Source: Microbacterium sp. B35-30
Lineage (GTDB): Bacteria > Actinomycetota > Actinomycetes > Actinomycetales > Microbacteriaceae
DNA: 64,000 nucleotides
Direction of reading: 5' to 3'
Assembly (NCBI RefSeq): GCF_010634855.1
Contig: NZ_MWLQ01000011.1
Location: 248,001-312,000 of the forward strand
Part shown: piece after piece, positions 46,783-55,678 of the stretch
Position numbering within the stretch: the stretch's first letter is position 1
Layout: each line of letters starts with the position of its first letter
Program-made: the position numbers and the translations under genes
The notes under the pieces: model-generated
The model's database searches: none
What the model was told of the DNA's origin: nothing
What the model saw: the letters and a program-made list of their open reading frames with translations, nothing else

Positions 46783-47463
46783 CTACTTCGTCAGCGCAGC
46801 CTGCTGGCCGCGCTTGCGCGTGGTGAGCACCTGGTCGACGAGGCCGTACACGACGCTCTCCTCGGCGGAGAGGATCTTGTCGCGGTCGATGTCCTTGTTG
46901 ACCTCTTGCTGCGTCTTGTTGGAGTGCTTCGCGAGCGTCTCTTCGAGCCAGGTCCGCATGCGGAGGATTTCCGCGGCCTGGATCTCGATGTCGGACGCCT
47001 GACCGTGCCCGGCCTCGCCGACGGCGGGCTGGTGGATCAGGATGCGGGCGTTCGGCAGCGCGAGGCGCTTGCCGGGCGCACCGGCGGCCAGCAGCACGGC
47101 CGCCGCCGACGCCGCCTGACCGAGCACGACCGTCTGGATCTGCGGCGACACGTACTGCATGGTGTCGTAGATCGCCGTCATCGCCGTGAACGAGCCGCCG
47201 GGCGAGTTGATGTACATGATGATGTCGCGGTCGGGATCCTGGCTCTCGAGCACCAGGAGCTGGGCCATGACGTCATCCGCCGAGGCGTCGTCGACCTGGA
47301 CGCCCAGGAAGATGACGCGGTCCTCGAAGAGCTTGTTGTACGGGTCTTGGCGCTTGTAGCCGTAGGCCGTGCGCTCCTCGAACTGCGGCAGGATGTAGCG
47401 GCTGCCGGGCATCTGGAGGCCCTGGGGTGCCAGCGGCGCGCCGCCGAAGGTGGGGGTCTGCAT
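46783..47463 (-). CDS. clpP2: ClpP protease subunit (second copy)
   Basis: A 226-residue serine protease subunit. Catalytic triad: Ser119 in GQAASAAAVLL, His144 in RILIHQP, Asp195 in DIDRDKILSA. The SPGGSFTAMTAIYDTM block is conserved. An N-terminal extension of about 35 residues before YKRQDPYNKL is longer than in clpP1 and may be processed. Actinobacteria usually need both ClpP1 and ClpP2 to form an active mixed tetradecamer. It starts 33 bp after clpP1, in the same operon. Confidence 0.96.
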   Translation of the reverse strand: MQTPTFGGAPLAPQGLQMPGSRYILPQFEERTAYGYKRQDPYNKLFEDRVIFLGVQVDDASADDVMAQLLVLESQDPDRDIIMYINSPGGSFTAMTAIYDTMQYVSPQIQTVVLGQAASAAAVLLAAGAPGKRLALPNARILIHQPAVGEAGHGQASDIEIQAAEILRMRTWLEETLAKHSNKTQQEVNKDIDRDKILSAEESVVYGLVDQVLTTRKRGQQAALTK

Positions 47464-47495
47464 TCGGGTTCTCTCTCTTTCGCCTTCGGGTGCCG

Positions 47496-48089
47496 TCAGC
47501 TCGCGGATCCGGCGGTGCCGCCGCCGCCGATGACGTCGAGTGCCGAGTCGCGGATGTGGTCGACGAAGCCGTACTCGAGCGCTTCCGGAGCGGTGAACCA
47601 GCGGTCGCGGTCACCATCGGCATTGATCTGCTCGACGGTCTTGCCGGTCTGGGCCGCCGTGATCTCGGCGAGGCGCTTCTTCATGTCGAGGATCAGCTGG
47701 GCCTGGGTCTGGATGTCGCTCGAGGTGCCGCCGAAGCCGCCGTGCGGCTGGTGCAGGAGCACGCGCGCGTTCGGCGTGATGTAGCGCTTGCCCTTGGTGC
47801 CGGCCGTCAGGAGCAGCTGCCCCATCGATGCCGCCATGCCGATGCCGACCGTGACGATGTCGTTGGGGACGAACTGCATGGTGTCGTAGATCGCCATGCC
47901 GGCCGTGATCGACCCGCCGGGCGAGTTGATGTAGAGGTAGATGTCCTTCTCGGAATCCTCGGCGGCGAGAAGCAGGATCTTCGCGCAGATCTCGTTGGCG
48001 TTGTCGTCGCGCACCTCCGACCCCAGCCAGATGATGCGGTCCTTCAGCAGCCTGTCGAAGACGCTGGTCGCGACAAGTGGTTCGGCCAT
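47496..48089 (-). CDS. clpP1: ClpP protease subunit (first copy)
   Basis: A 197-residue subunit. Catalytic triad: Ser88 in [11 protein letters not shown], His113 in [10 protein letters not shown], Asp162 in [11 protein letters not shown]. The N-terminus is short ([19 protein letters not shown]), as expected for clpP1. CAGGAG precedes the ATG. TAGATT at 48120-48125 could be the -10. It is the first gene of clpP1-clpP2; the TPR gene lies upstream on the same strand. Confidence 0.96.
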   Translation of the reverse strand: MAEPLVATSVFDRLLKDRIIWLGSEVRDDNANEICAKILLLAAEDSEKDIYLYINSPGGSITAGMAIYDTMQFVPNDIVTVGIGMAASMGQLLLTAGTKGKRYITPNARVLLHQPHGGFGGTSSDIQTQAQLILDMKKRLAEITAAQTGKTVEQINADGDRDRWFTAPEALEYGFVDHIRDSALDVIGGGGTAGSAS

Positions 48090-48119
48090 GTGTACTCCTG
48101 TTTCCTTGGGTCGCCATCG

Positions 48120-48125
48120 AATCTA
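48120..48125 (-). promoter_or_regulatory. Candidate -10 for clpP1-clpP2
   Basis: TAGATT on the minus strand, about 25 nt of leader before the ATG, with CAGGAG as Shine-Dalgarno. Confidence 0.45.
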
Positions 48126-48168
48126 CCGGCGCGTCACGAGCGACCCGCCCGTGTTCGCCCTGGGCAGA

Positions 48169-48660
48169 TCAGGCGGTGCCGTCGCTCAGCTCATCGGCGT
48201 ACGCGGCGACCGATCGTGTGTATCGGCTGAGGTGCGGGGCGAGGGTTCGCAGGGCGACGGATGCCGCCTCCCGCTCGCGACCGAGCGACACCAGGGCGAG
48301 AGCCAGAAAGGCCGACGCCTCGTCGTGGAGCGGCGAAGCGGGCTCGCGGGACAGCTCCGCCCGCAGCAGCCCGACCGCTTCCTCCGCGCGCCCGAGATTG
48401 CGCAGTGTGCTCGCGAGCTGGATCACGGCCTGCGGCCGGTGCACGTCGTCCAGCCCTGCGTCGAGGGCTGCGCGATACAGCGGGGCGGCGTCCGCCTCGA
48501 GCCCGGCGGCGTCTCGCGCGCCAGCACGCTCGAACAGCGCGACCGGGTCGCCGACCGGCCGCTCGGCCGCGAGGGCGTCGATCCGCTCGACCCTGGATTC
48601 GTCGCTCAGCCCGTCATCGTTCCAGACGGCCTCGATACGCGCGGCCCAGTCGTCGTGCAC
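48169..48660 (-). CDS. Tetratricopeptide-type repeat protein
   Basis: A 163-residue helical protein with TPR-like pairs: DPVALFERAGARDAAGLEADAAPLYRAALDAGL, then RPQAVIQLASTLRNLGRAEEAVGLLRAEL, then DEASAFLALALVSLGREREAASVALRTL, each with the small-residue and Leu pattern. It resembles the TPR_5 family of short tetratricopeptide proteins in Actinobacteria. The partner is unknown; its place between tig and clpP hints at protein quality control but may be chance. GAGGAGGAA precedes the GTG start. Confidence 0.8.
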   Translation of the reverse strand: MHDDWAARIEAVWNDDGLSDESRVERIDALAAERPVGDPVALFERAGARDAAGLEADAAPLYRAALDAGLDDVHRPQAVIQLASTLRNLGRAEEAVGLLRAELSREPASPLHDEASAFLALALVSLGREREAASVALRTLAPHLSRYTRSVAAYADELSDGTA

Positions 48661-48680
48661 GGTTCCTCCTCGATGAAGAA

Positions 48681-48708
48681 GGGGACGGATGCCGCGGCAT
48701 CCGTCCCC
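48681..48708 (-). terminator. Perfect 28-nt palindrome downstream of tig
   Basis: The two 14-nt halves (48681-48694, 48695-48708) are exact reverse complements, each containing ACGGATGCC or its complement. It lies 21 nt after the tig stop and is followed on the minus strand by TTCTTC, a weak U-tract. Confidence 0.6.
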
Positions 48709-48729
48709 CGATCACTGCGGTCGCAGCGA

Positions 48730-50259
48730 TTACTCCTTGTCGGCCGCGGCCTTCTTGGCCGGAGCCTTCTTGGCCGGAGCCTTCTTCGCAGCCGGCTTCT
48801 CGGCCGGGGCCGCTTCGGCGTCGGCGTCGGCAGCAGCCTTCTTGGCGGCGGGCTTGCGGGCGGGCGCCTTCTTCGCGGGCGCCGCGGCCTCTTCCGCCTC
48901 GATCACGGCGTCTGCGTCGGCTGCGGCATCCGCGATCTCCTCCGCCTCGTCGACGACTGCTGCTTCGTCCGCAGCCTCGTCCTCGGTGGCGACGAAGCCG
49001 CTGAGGTCGACCGGGTTGCCGTTGGTGTCGACGACCGTGACCTTGCCGAGCGCGACGGCCAGGGCCTTGTTGCGGGCGACCTCGCCGATCATCGCGGGGA
49101 GCTGGTTGCCCTCCTGCAGCGCGTTCACGAACTCCTGCGGAGCCATGCCGTACTGGGCGGCGGACTGCACGAGGTACTGCGTGAGCTCGTCCTGCGACAC
49201 CTGGACGTTGACCGTCTCGGCGATCTTGTCGAGCAGCATCTGCGTCTTGAACTGCTTCTCGCTGGCCTCGGCGACCTCGGCGCGGTGCACGTCGTCCTCG
49301 AGACGGCCTTCACCTTCGAGGTGGTTGTGCACCTCGTCCTCGATGAGCTGCGGCGGAACGGGGATCTCGACCTGCTCCAGCAGCGTCTCGATGAGCTTGT
49401 CGCGCGCGGCGGAGCCCTGCGAGAAGGCGCCCTGCTGGCCGACCCGCTCCTTGAGGCTGTCGCGCAGCTCGGCGATGGTGTCGAACTCGCTCGCGATCTG
49501 AGCGAAGTCGTCGTCGGCCTCGGGAAGCTCGCGCTCCTTGACGGCCTTGACGGTCACCGAGACCTCGGCTTCGTCGCCGGCGTGGTCGCCGCCGACGAGC
49601 TTCGAGCGGAACGTGGTGTCCTCACCGGCGGTGAGCGACTCGATGGCCTCGTCGATGCCCTCGAGCAGCTCGCCCGAGCCGACCTCGTACGACACGCCCT
49701 CGGCGCGGTCGATCTCGGCGTCGTCGATGGTCGCGACGAGGTCCAGCTCGACGAAGTCACCGGTGGCTGCGGGGCGGTCGACCGTGACGAGCGTGCCGAA
49801 ACGGGCGCGCAGACGGTCGAGCTCCTCGTCGATCGCGGTCTCGTCGACCTCGATGGCGTCGACCTCGACGGTCGTGCCCTCGAACGAGGGCAGGTCGAAC
49901 TCGGGGCGCACGTCGACCTCGACGGTGACCTCGAGGTCGCCCGAGAAGTCCTTCTCGTTCGGCCACTCGGTGACCTCGGCCGACGGGCGGCCGAGCACGC
50001 GCAGCTCGTGCGACGCGGCGGCCTCACGGTAGAACGTGTCGAGGCCTTCGCTGACGGCGTGCTCCAGCACCGCGACGCGGCCGATGCGCTGGTCGATGAT
50101 CGGAGCGGGCACCTTGCCCTTGCGGAAGCCGGGGATCTGCACGTCCTGCGCGATGTGCTCATACGCGTGCTTGATCGACGGCTTGAGCTCGTCGGGGCTG
50201 ACCGTGATGTGCAGCTTCACCCGGGTCGGGCTGAGCTTCTCGACGGTGCTGTTCACCAT
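48730..50259 (-). CDS. tig: Trigger factor with Lys/Ala/Pro-rich tail
   Basis: A 509-residue ribosome-associated chaperone and peptidyl-prolyl isomerase. The N-terminal ribosome-binding domain has the signature [12 protein letters not shown] (about 42-53). The FKBP-like domain ([40 protein letters not shown]) and the helical C-domain follow. After about residue 430 comes an unusual tail. It is acidic first, then has repeated AKKAP and PAAKK units, ending [18 protein letters not shown], like histone H1 tails. The rest is normal in length. It precedes the clp genes and has tRNA-Pro upstream. Confidence 0.96.
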   Translation of the reverse strand: MVNSTVEKLSPTRVKLHITVSPDELKPSIKHAYEHIAQDVQIPGFRKGKVPAPIIDQRIGRVAVLEHAVSEGLDTFYREAAASHELRVLGRPSAEVTEWPNEKDFSGDLEVTVEVDVRPEFDLPSFEGTTVEVDAIEVDETAIDEELDRLRARFGTLVTVDRPAATGDFVELDLVATIDDAEIDRAEGVSYEVGSGELLEGIDEAIESLTAGEDTTFRSKLVGGDHAGDEAEVSVTVKAVKERELPEADDDFAQIASEFDTIAELRDSLKERVGQQGAFSQGSAARDKLIETLLEQVEIPVPPQLIEDEVHNHLEGEGRLEDDVHRAEVAEASEKQFKTQMLLDKIAETVNVQVSQDELTQYLVQSAAQYGMAPQEFVNALQEGNQLPAMIGEVARNKALAVALGKVTVVDTNGNPVDLSGFVATEDEAADEAAVVDEAEEIADAAADADAVIEAEEAAAPAKKAPARKPAAKKAAADADAEAAPAEKPAAKKAPAKKAPAKKAAADKE

Positions 50260-50339
50260 GCCTGTACTTCTCCTCTATCGGACCGCGCGAGGACGCGGCA
50301 GTTGAAGGTCTGGGTTCGGAATTCTGAGGGCCGTGATTG

Positions 50340-50413
50340 TCGGGGCGACAGGATTTGAACCTGCGGCCTCCCGCTCCCAAAGCGGGCGCTCTACCAAGCT
50401 GAGCTACGCCCCG
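50340..50413 (-). tRNA. tRNA-Pro (anticodon TGG)
   Basis: The minus strand folds with acceptor CGGGGCG/CGCCCCG, D arm GTAGCTCAGCTTGGTAGAGC, anticodon stem CCCGC/GCGGG with loop TTTGGGA (anticodon TGG), and T arm with GGTTCAAATCC. 74 nt with discriminator A; CCA not encoded. It reads CCA and, by wobble, other proline codons. Confidence 0.97.
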
Positions 50414-50512
50414 GGCGGGTTCGCACGCGTGCGTGCGCCCTTTCTGCGCTCCGAAAAGCACAGTGGCCCCGAGAAGTCTAGCCGACCCGCCCGGGCCGTA
50501 CCTGCGCGGGCC

Positions 50513-50890
50513 TCAGATCGACTCCACCCAGGCGGCTCGCCAGGCGGGCGCCGGGAACGGCTTCGTCCAGTACGCCGTCTCCTTGGCGATTCGACCATCG
50601 CGCATCTCGAAGAGGAAGACCGTCTGATATGGGTCGCCGTCGCCGTAATCGAGATCGGCCTCCAGCACCCACAGGTCGCCCTCGCCGTTGAGCTGCCGGG
50701 GCGAGATGGTCGGCAGCTGCGGAAACGCTCCGTAGATCGCACGGCGATTGGCGGCGCCGACGATGCGCTCCCCGGATTGCGGCCACTCCATGACCGCGTC
50801 GTCATGGAACAGATCGTCCATCCCGCCGATCTCGCCGGCGTTGAGCGTCGCGACGAGCGCTTCGACAACGTGCCTGCCCGTGCGTTCCAT
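50513..50890 (-). CDS. SnoaL/NTF2-like protein
   Basis: A 125-residue cone-fold protein of the SnoaL-like NTF2 family. It begins with an amphipathic helix (VVEALVATLNAGEIGGMDDLFHDDAVMEWP), then IVGAANRRAIYGAFPQLP, and ends with strands YQTVFLFEMRDGRIAKETAYW. Family members bind or isomerise small polyketide- or steroid-like molecules, but many have unknown roles. AAGGACC lies upstream of the ATG. It is flanked by tRNA-Pro and tRNA-Gly and appears to be monocistronic. Confidence 0.85.
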   Translation of the reverse strand: MERTGRHVVEALVATLNAGEIGGMDDLFHDDAVMEWPQSGERIVGAANRRAIYGAFPQLPTISPRQLNGEGDLWVLEADLDYGDGDPYQTVFLFEMRDGRIAKETAYWTKPFPAPAWRAAWVESI

Positions 50891-50990
50891 CGCAGCGGTC
50901 CTTCCCTCAGCCGCGCGTCGGGACTGCGGGTCGGAAAAGGTTGACCGCCGCGATGTACTACGATTGGGCGGTGCCCGCTCGCGGGCGCAC

Positions 50991-51064
50991 GGGGATGTAG
51001 CTCAATGGTAGAGCCTCAGTCTTCCAAACTGATGGTGCGGGTTCGATTCCCGTCATCCCCTCCA
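50991..51064 (+). tRNA. tRNA-Gly (anticodon TCC)
   Basis: The plus strand folds with acceptor GGGGATG/CATCCCC, D arm GTAGCTCAATGGTAGAGC, anticodon stem TCAGT/ACTGA with loop CTTCCAA (anticodon TCC), and T arm GGGTTCGATTCCC. The discriminator is T, and CCA is encoded (51062-51064), unlike the other two tRNAs in the window. Confidence 0.97.
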
Positions 51065-51129
51065 CAGGGCCCCCAACGTGCCGCCGAGGCGATACCGCGG
51101 GCCTTTCGCGCGGACGCCGTCCGAAACGG

Positions 51130-51699
51130 TCATCCCGATCCATCGTCCGACCCGCGAATGCCGGCCTGCTGCTCGGCCCCTCGGAGGAAGGGCCGGGGGC
51201 GGAACTTCTCAGGATGGCTCAACCACGAGGCCGCGACGGGAGGAAACTCCATCCGGAGGCGGTGCCGGTCCATTCGCCGCTCTGTTTCATCGGGATCGTC
51301 GATGATCGTGTCGATCGCCGTCGTCAACCAGTCCGTCAGCACCTCGGCGTTCGGCTCGTCGATCTCGGCGATGATGCCGCGCGCGAGAGGAAGGTAGTGC
51401 CGAATGCCGCTGCGCTGCCCGAGACCCATGTCCTTGGCTCGCGAAGCCCTGTAGGCCTCGAGCGCATCGACCAGTCGGCGTCGCTCGGAGCGGCGGATGA
51501 GTTCCACGTTCTGCCTGGCCAGCCGATTCGCAGCCGACGACGCCCGCAGTGCCGCCACTGCGAGCACTGTGGCCACTGCAGCCGAGATGAGCGCGACGAC
51601 GAGGGCGGTCAGCCCCACTCGACTCTGGCCTTCCAGCAGAGTGACCACGACGTCGAGCCGGCAGCTGACGGGATCCAGGCGCTCCTCACAGCCTCCCAC
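51130..51699 (-). CDS. Orphan single-pass membrane protein (unknown)
   Basis: A 189-residue protein. After a short Cys-containing N-terminus, one membrane helix lies at about 27-50 (VGLTALVVALISAAVATVLAV). A charged coiled-coil-like region follows (QNVELIRRSERRRLVDALEAYRASRAKDM), then a helical C-terminal part with EIDEPNAEVLTDWLTTAIDTIIDDPDETE split by a break. No family recognised. The GTG start at 51699 is set by TATGGT exactly 6 nt upstream; longer starts in the frame lack support. It lies next to tRNA-Gly with no visible integration repeats. Confidence 0.65.
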   Translation of the reverse strand: MGGCEERLDPVSCRLDVVVTLLEGQSRVGLTALVVALISAAVATVLAVAALRASSAANRLARQNVELIRRSERRRLVDALEAYRASRAKDMGLGQRSGIRHYLPLARGIIAEIDEPNAEVLTDWLTTAIDTIIDDPDETERRMDRHRLRMEFPPVAASWLSHPEKFRPRPFLRGAEQQAGIRGSDDGSG

Positions 51700-51705
51700 G
51701 GGGCA

Positions 51706-51711
51706 ACCATA
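51706..51711 (-). promoter_or_regulatory. -10 box for the orphan membrane protein (leaderless)
   Basis: TATGGT on the minus strand ends 6 nt before the GTG at 51699. Confidence 0.45.
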
Positions 51712-51881
51712 CTGTCCGGGTCCAGACGCGCACAGGGCGATGCTGCGGGTGCGGCCGACGGCCGACGGCCGAAGGCCGCCCCGGTGGCGGCCCTTCGTGC
51801 TCAGGCGATCCGCGCTATTGCGCCGGCGCCGCAGCGGGCAGACTGACAGCAGCACCGTTCACCACTCGCTCAGGAGGCGTG

Positions 51882-52790
51882 ATGAGCAGCCGGAAGCCGC
51901 CACCCGGTCCGCCGCAGCCGCGCAAGCTGCCGCGCCGCCCGGCATCGACCCTCGCCGAGAAGTGGACGCGCATCGACGACGTCGACGTCTTCTATCGCGA
52001 GTCGCCGCGGCCGTCCCGCGATCCTCGCGTCATGGCCCACGTGCACGGGTTCGGCCTGTCGGGCCGCTACCTACTGCCGACGGCCGAGATGCTCGCCGAC
52101 GATTTCCACACGTACGTCCCCGACCTTCCGGGCTTCGGCCGCAGCGGCAAGCGTCGAGACATGCTCGACATCCCGGACCTCGCGCGCGCCGCGCTCGATT
52201 TCCTCGACGATCGCGGCGTGGAGAAGGCCTCGCTCGTCGGCAACTCGATGGGATGCCCTGTCATCATCGAGTTCGCCCACCGGTACCCCGAGCGGATCGA
52301 CCGCGCCGTGCTCGTCTCCCCCGCCGGAGGACTGTTCAATCAGCCGCTTCGCCGGGCGATGAAGCAGCTCTCGCAGGACGCTCCGCGCGAGCCCGTCCGG
52401 ATGGCGCGCGTCGCCGTTCCCGACTACGTCCGGTTCGGCGTGCCCAGCACCGTGCGCATGTTCCGCTCGCTCACGCAGTATCCGTCGCTCCAACGACTGC
52501 TCGAGATGCGCATCCCGACGCTCGTCGTGCTGGGGCAGCGCGACCCGCTGCTGCCGCACGCGCACCGCGTCGACGAGATCGCCAGCCAGACAGACAGCCA
52601 TGTGCTCGTCGTGATGCTGGAGGGCGCCGCGCACGCGATCAACTTCAGCCATCCCGGACAGCTGGCGCACGTCATCCGTCAATTCATGGACGATCTGCCG
52701 ATCGAGAACGACCCGGCCTGGCCGGGGCACGTGCGGCTCTACGAGGTGCACCGGGGCAAGCATCACCCGCCGGCGCGGCCCAGCGAGTGA
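51882..52790 (+). CDS. Alpha/beta-fold hydrolase
   Basis: A 302-residue hydrolase. VAHVHGFGLSGRYL forms the oxyanion region, VPDLPGFGRSG the loop after strand 4, and VGNSMGCPVIIEF carries the nucleophile Ser (GNSMG, near residue 121). PTLVVLGQRDPLLPH gives the acidic residue and EGAAHAINFSHP the His. This is the MhpC/haloalkane-type esterase fold; the substrate is unknown. AGGAGG sits 4 nt before the ATG at 51882 and only 1 nt before a GTG at 51879, so the ATG is preferred. It stands alone, convergent with the carbonic anhydrase gene. Confidence 0.9.
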   Translation: MSSRKPPPGPPQPRKLPRRPASTLAEKWTRIDDVDVFYRESPRPSRDPRVMAHVHGFGLSGRYLLPTAEMLADDFHTYVPDLPGFGRSGKRRDMLDIPDLARAALDFLDDRGVEKASLVGNSMGCPVIIEFAHRYPERIDRAVLVSPAGGLFNQPLRRAMKQLSQDAPREPVRMARVAVPDYVRFGVPSTVRMFRSLTQYPSLQRLLEMRIPTLVVLGQRDPLLPHAHRVDEIASQTDSHVLVVMLEGAAHAINFSHPGQLAHVIRQFMDDLPIENDPAWPGHVRLYEVHRGKHHPPARPSE

Positions 52791-52826
52791 CGCGCGCGCC
52801 TTGGCGCCGCGGCCGAGCCCCCGGCT

Positions 52827-53366
52827 TCAGCCGACGGGGCGGGCCTTGACGTGCTCCTGCACGTGCGCGAGGTAGTGCTGGGCGTTGCGCAGCAGTCCGG
52901 CGCGCTCTTCGTCGGTCAGCTCACGACGCACCTTGCCGGGAACGCCGGCGACGAGTGAGCCGTCCGGGATGTCGGATCCCTCGAGCACGACCGCACCGCC
53001 GGCGATGAGGCATCCCGAGCCGATCCTGGCGCCGTTGAGCACCACCGCCCCCATGCCGATGAGAGACCCGTCGCCGATCGTGCAGCCGTGCACCACGGCG
53101 TTGTGCCCGACCGACACGTTCTCTCCGATCACGACGGGACTGCCGGCGTCGACGTGCACCGACACGTTGTCCTGCAGGTTGCTGTTCGCGCCCACGGTGA
53201 TCGTGTCGCCGTCGGCGCGGAGCACCGCGTTGTACCAGACGCTCGCACCCGGACCGAGGGTGACTCCCCCGACGATGCGTGCGCCGGCGGCCACGAACGA
53301 CGTGGGGTGGAGGTCGGGCGTCCTGCCCGCCGCGGCGAGGACGGAGGCTTCAGCTGCGATCGTCAT
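52827..53366 (-). CDS. Gamma-class carbonic anhydrase-like hexapeptide protein
   Basis: A 179-residue left-handed beta-helix protein with repeated (I/V/L)GxG turns. Zinc-ligand histidines His71, His88 and His93 lie in NVSVHVD and VGHNAVVHGC, spaced as in the gamma-CA/PaaY/YrdA family. VRRELTDEERAGL forms the C-terminal helix. Catalysis of CO2 hydration is family inference; some members act in acyl-CoA metabolism. Its ATG overlaps the acyltransferase stop by 4 nt, so the two are coupled. Confidence 0.9.
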   Translation of the reverse strand: MTIAAEASVLAAAGRTPDLHPTSFVAAGARIVGGVTLGPGASVWYNAVLRADGDTITVGANSNLQDNVSVHVDAGSPVVIGENVSVGHNAVVHGCTIGDGSLIGMGAVVLNGARIGSGCLIAGGAVVLEGSDIPDGSLVAGVPGKVRRELTDEERAGLLRNAQHYLAHVQEHVKARPVG

Positions 53367-55510
53367 GACCCGACCCTATTCGCGAGCGCCGCCTCGATGG
53401 CCTCGGTGTACCAGGGCGCGAGACTGTCGGCGAAGGTCACCGTGAGGTGATCCTGGTCGCGATAGATGTTCGCACCCCCCACCACGGGCGCGCACGTGTC
53501 CTCTCCGCAGAACACGTCGGTGAAGTCGAGCAGCGTCACCGCGTCGAGACCGGCTGCCGCGTCCCGCAGCGGATCGTCCTCCACGAGCACATCGGAGCGG
53601 GCGCCGTCGCACTCCGACACGTCACGGGTGCGCAGGCACTTGTTCGGGTCGGTCTCCCAGACCGGGTTGTCGACCACCGTGATGACGGGGACGCCCCGAT
53701 CGGTGACCGTGCTCCACGCCTCGCGGTAGCCGGCGACAGCGGCGTCATGGGCCGAGTCGTACCCGGCCGACGAGTACGGGGTCGTGGCGATCGCCGCGGT
53801 GAACACGGCATCGAGGTCGGCATCGTCGATCGCGTTCTGCACACGGTCGCGCCACTCGGTGCACGCCGCGCCGAAGGCGCCGGGCGTCGAGAGCGGTGTC
53901 GTGTTCCAGGGGCAGGCGCCCTTGAACCAGGTCACGAGCTGCCAGCCGTTCTCGTCGGCCATGCGCTGGAACGTCGACAGCAGCTGGTACGCGTGACTGT
54001 CGCCCACGAGCGCGACCCTCGGGGCGCCGGGGTCGTCCGATCCGAACGTGCACGACACCGGTCGCGCGTCGGTGAGCTGCACGAAGCATTGCGGGTACTC
54101 GGGGCGGTCGATGCCGGCGAAGCCTGGCGCGGGCAGGATCTGGCCGCCGAAGTCGGCGTCGGCGCAGGAAGGATCCAGAACGGATGCCGCGCCGAAGCAC
54201 TCCGGGGGGTTCTGCTGCAGCGTCGCGATGTCGCGCGTGCCCTGGTTGTACAGCGGCGCGTTGACGAGCCACGCGGTGCCGGCGACGAGGGCGACGACGA
54301 TCATCGCGGCGAGCGACGACCACAATGTGACGCGCGAGGGCCGAGAGGTGAGCACCTTCCAGCCCCGTGCGGGGTCTTCGACGAAGCGCTTGGTGAGCCA
54401 CGCGAGCACGAAGCACAGCACCAGGAGGGCGACGCGGTGGTAGATGGTGAGACCCCAGAAGGGCACCGACGGCGCGATGACGATCAGCGGCCAGTGCCAG
54501 AGGTACAGCGAGTACGAGATGTCGCCGACGAACTGCGCCGGGCGGATTGCGAGCAGGCGTGTCGGGTACCACCAGCGGTCCGTGTTGGACGCGGCGATCA
54601 CCGCCGCCGCGCCCAGCGTGGGCACCGCCGCCATGTACCCGGGGAACGGGGTCTGCCCGTCGAAGGTGAAGGCGGCGTACAGCAGCATCAGGATGCCCGC
54701 CCACCCGAGCACGAAGCTGCCGATCGCGTTGCGTACGCGCAGCATCGGCACGAGCGCGACGAGCGCCCCGACGCCGAACTGCCACATCCGGCCGAACGTG
54801 ACGAAGTAGGCCGGCGCCGGGTTCGTGATGGTGAAGATCACGCAGAACGCGAACGACACCACGGTCACCACGCCGAGAGCGGCGATGACGGTGCGGCGCC
54901 GCTCGCCGCGGAACCACTTCACGCCGATCCACGCCGCCAGCAGCATGATGAGCGGCCACATCACGTAGAACTGCTCTTCGAGCGACAGTGACCAGTAGTG
55001 CTGGACCGTGGTCGGCGAGCCGGCGTGGTTGAGGTAGTCCGCCGAGTTGAGCGCCAGGTACCAGTTCTCTACGTAGAACGTCGACGCCAGGATCTCGCGC
55101 ACCTCGTTCGGCAGGGCCGAGGTGGGCATCAGGTACGGCGACATCACCACGACCGCGCAGAAGAGCAGGACGAGAAGGGATGCCGGCAGCAGACGCCGTG
55201 CGCGCCGGGCCCAGAACTGACCCAGCCTGACGGTGCCGGTGGCGGTGAGCTCGCGCATCAGATGCGCCGTGATGAGGAAGCCTGAGATCACGAAGAAGAT
55301 GTCGACGCCGATGTAGCCGCCGGCGAGGCGACCCGGCCAGAAGTGGTAGAGCACGACGCAGAGCACGGCGATGGCGCGCAGACCCTGCACGTGCGGGATG
55401 AACCGGGACGGCTCGGCGTGTTCGGGCGAGCGGTCGCGGGGCTCGCGGGTCACGGTCTTGGCGGGGGCGCTCAGATGCTGCGGTCCGAGGTCGTGATCGG
55501 CGGAAGGCAC
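53363..55510 (-). CDS. OafA/YrhL-type membrane acyltransferase with SGNH domain
   Basis: A 715-residue protein. The N-terminal half is the acyltransferase-3 domain with about ten membrane helices: FIPHVQGLRAIAVLCVVLYHFWPG (with Arg and His), GYIGVDIFFVISGFLI, FWARRARRLLPAS. The extracellular half is an SGNH hydrolase-like domain: VALVGDSHAYQLL, and the late DQDHLTVTFAD with Asp and His. Such fusions O-acetylate surface glycans or peptidoglycan. The GTG at 55510 has TAACGT 6 nt upstream. The gamma-CA gene follows by a 4-nt overlap. Confidence 0.92.
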   Translation of the reverse strand: MPSADHDLGPQHLSAPAKTVTREPRDRSPEHAEPSRFIPHVQGLRAIAVLCVVLYHFWPGRLAGGYIGVDIFFVISGFLITAHLMRELTATGTVRLGQFWARRARRLLPASLLVLLFCAVVVMSPYLMPTSALPNEVREILASTFYVENWYLALNSADYLNHAGSPTTVQHYWSLSLEEQFYVMWPLIMLLAAWIGVKWFRGERRRTVIAALGVVTVVSFAFCVIFTITNPAPAYFVTFGRMWQFGVGALVALVPMLRVRNAIGSFVLGWAGILMLLYAAFTFDGQTPFPGYMAAVPTLGAAAVIAASNTDRWWYPTRLLAIRPAQFVGDISYSLYLWHWPLIVIAPSVPFWGLTIYHRVALLVLCFVLAWLTKRFVEDPARGWKVLTSRPSRVTLWSSLAAMIVVALVAGTAWLVNAPLYNQGTRDIATLQQNPPECFGAASVLDPSCADADFGGQILPAPGFAGIDRPEYPQCFVQLTDARPVSCTFGSDDPGAPRVALVGDSHAYQLLSTFQRMADENGWQLVTWFKGACPWNTTPLSTPGAFGAACTEWRDRVQNAIDDADLDAVFTAAIATTPYSSAGYDSAHDAAVAGYREAWSTVTDRGVPVITVVDNPVWETDPNKCLRTRDVSECDGARSDVLVEDDPLRDAAAGLDAVTLLDFTDVFCGEDTCAPVVGGANIYRDQDHLTVTFADSLAPWYTEAIEAALANRVGS

Positions 55511-55516
55511 GAATCG

Positions 55517-55522
55517 ACGTTA
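55517..55522 (-). promoter_or_regulatory. -10 box for the acyltransferase gene (leaderless)
   Basis: TAACGT on the minus strand ends 6 nt before the GTG at 55508-55510. Confidence 0.5.
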
Positions 55523-55678
55523 GCCGCTGTCGCGCGTCTGGCCCGCACCCGCGGCGCGGATTCGCCGGTTTAGCCCAGCCTTGTCTTGCTTGCGGAATTA
55601 CTCCCGCTGAGTAGCGTTGCAGTCACTGGAGGGCGATCGCCGAGTTGAGCGACCCTCCGCACGATGGAGGCGACAGAT

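Noticed and set aside
50941..50964. TTGACC and TACGAT upstream of tRNA-Gly as a promoter
   Set aside because: The spacer is only 12 nt, too short for a standard promoter; another -10 may be used but I cannot point to it.
50991..51880. tRNA-Gly as an integration site for a mobile element
   Set aside because: No duplicated tRNA 3' end, integrase or phage gene is visible; the neighbouring orphan gene alone is not enough.
55664..55678. Earlier in-frame ATG for dps
   Set aside because: It overlaps the GGAGG ribosome site that is well spaced for the ATG at 55679.
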